Below are positions 14,064 to 14,281 of a stretch of 14,281 bases of DNA, piece after piece; positions within the stretch are counted from its first letter, which is position 1; every line of letters starts with the position of its first letter. This stretch comes from Firmicutes bacterium UBA4874 (GTDB taxonomy: Bacteria > Bacillota > Clostridia > Caldicoprobacterales > DTU083), in the NCBI GenBank assembly GCA_002399435.1, contig DHDO01000054.1, forward strand, positions 15,498 to 29,778, written 5' to 3'. The notes beneath the pieces were generated by a model. The model saw nothing but the letters and a program-made list of their open reading frames with translations, had not been told where the DNA came from and did not search any database. The translations under genes and the position numbers were made by a program.

Positions 14064-14281
14064 GCCTTCCAGAATTGAAACAAAGTTGGAACAAGATTAA
14101 AATCAGATTAGAATTTCGGGATTCCGTATCCTGCGGAAAATCAAAACAACTCCCAGACAAACAGTAACATAATCCAGACGGAAATGCAAGTTTTAACCAT
14201 ATAGATATCATCAAGTCCGGGAAAGCGAACAGCCATATTGGATTGGACACAAATGTTTTCACATTTATTTCAGATTTTATG

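Noticed and set aside
14059..14262. Minus-strand reading of 67 codons at the right edge
   Set aside because: Runs into the -10 box of the DUF4342 gene, has no clear ribosome site and no recognisable domain.

Overview
The window looks like chromosome of a strictly anaerobic, low-to-mid G+C member of the Bacillota, class Clostridia, probably a Lachnospiraceae-type gut or sediment organism. The support is: a clostridial-style class II superoxide reductase, a YugP-type membrane metallopeptidase, a DUF4342-type UBA-like membrane protein, strong AGGAGG ribosome binding sites, TTGnnn/TATAAT promoters with extended -10 elements, and compact single-gene units separated by hairpin/T-tract terminators. 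No species can be named from the sequence alone.

Layout. 1-1914 (+) is the C-terminal two thirds of a GH38 alpha-mannosidase, cut by the window edge and closed by a strong terminator. 2156-2839 (+) is a hexapeptide-repeat acyltransferase with its own promoter and a GTG start. A 13-bp tandem repeat (five copies) lies between its terminator and the convergent superoxide reductase gene (3020-3391, -). tyrS (3533-4780, +) is divergent from the reductase and has a near-consensus promoter and a very short leader with no T-box. It converges almost end to end with a YugP-like zinc peptidase (4788-5486, -). An FMN-binding glutamate-synthase-like protein (5634-7109, -) follows; it has no glutaminase domain and lacks the usual iron-sulfur cysteines. 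Divergent from it is a secreted, membrane-anchored protein with four Ig-like repeats (7353-9203, +). Next is a putative DNA-binding protein with two helix-turn-helix-like segments and a C-terminal coiled coil (9418-10329, +), preceded by a cluster of inverted repeats.

10400-11290 is the least ordinary part. It holds a small, markedly AT-rich lipoprotein gene (10521-10826, -). After it comes about 440 bp with no convincing protein gene, but with a candidate promoter, many nested inverted repeats and a strong terminator. I read this as a probable structured non-coding RNA.

The right end carries a leftward cluster: a DUF4342-type UBA-like membrane protein (13475-14026), an OmpR-family response regulator (12699-13382) and its sensor histidine kinase (11294-12712). 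The regulator and kinase genes overlap by 14 bp and are certainly one translational unit. The DUF4342 gene may be co-transcribed, because no clear promoter or terminator lies in the 97 bp between it and the regulator.

Most of the window is core housekeeping and envelope biology. I see no insertion sequence, CRISPR array, tRNA, rRNA, phage gene or defence system. The best candidates for something undescribed are the non-coding region at about 10915-11237, the iron-sulfur-less glutamate synthase relative, and the HTH/coiled-coil protein with its palindrome-rich upstream region.
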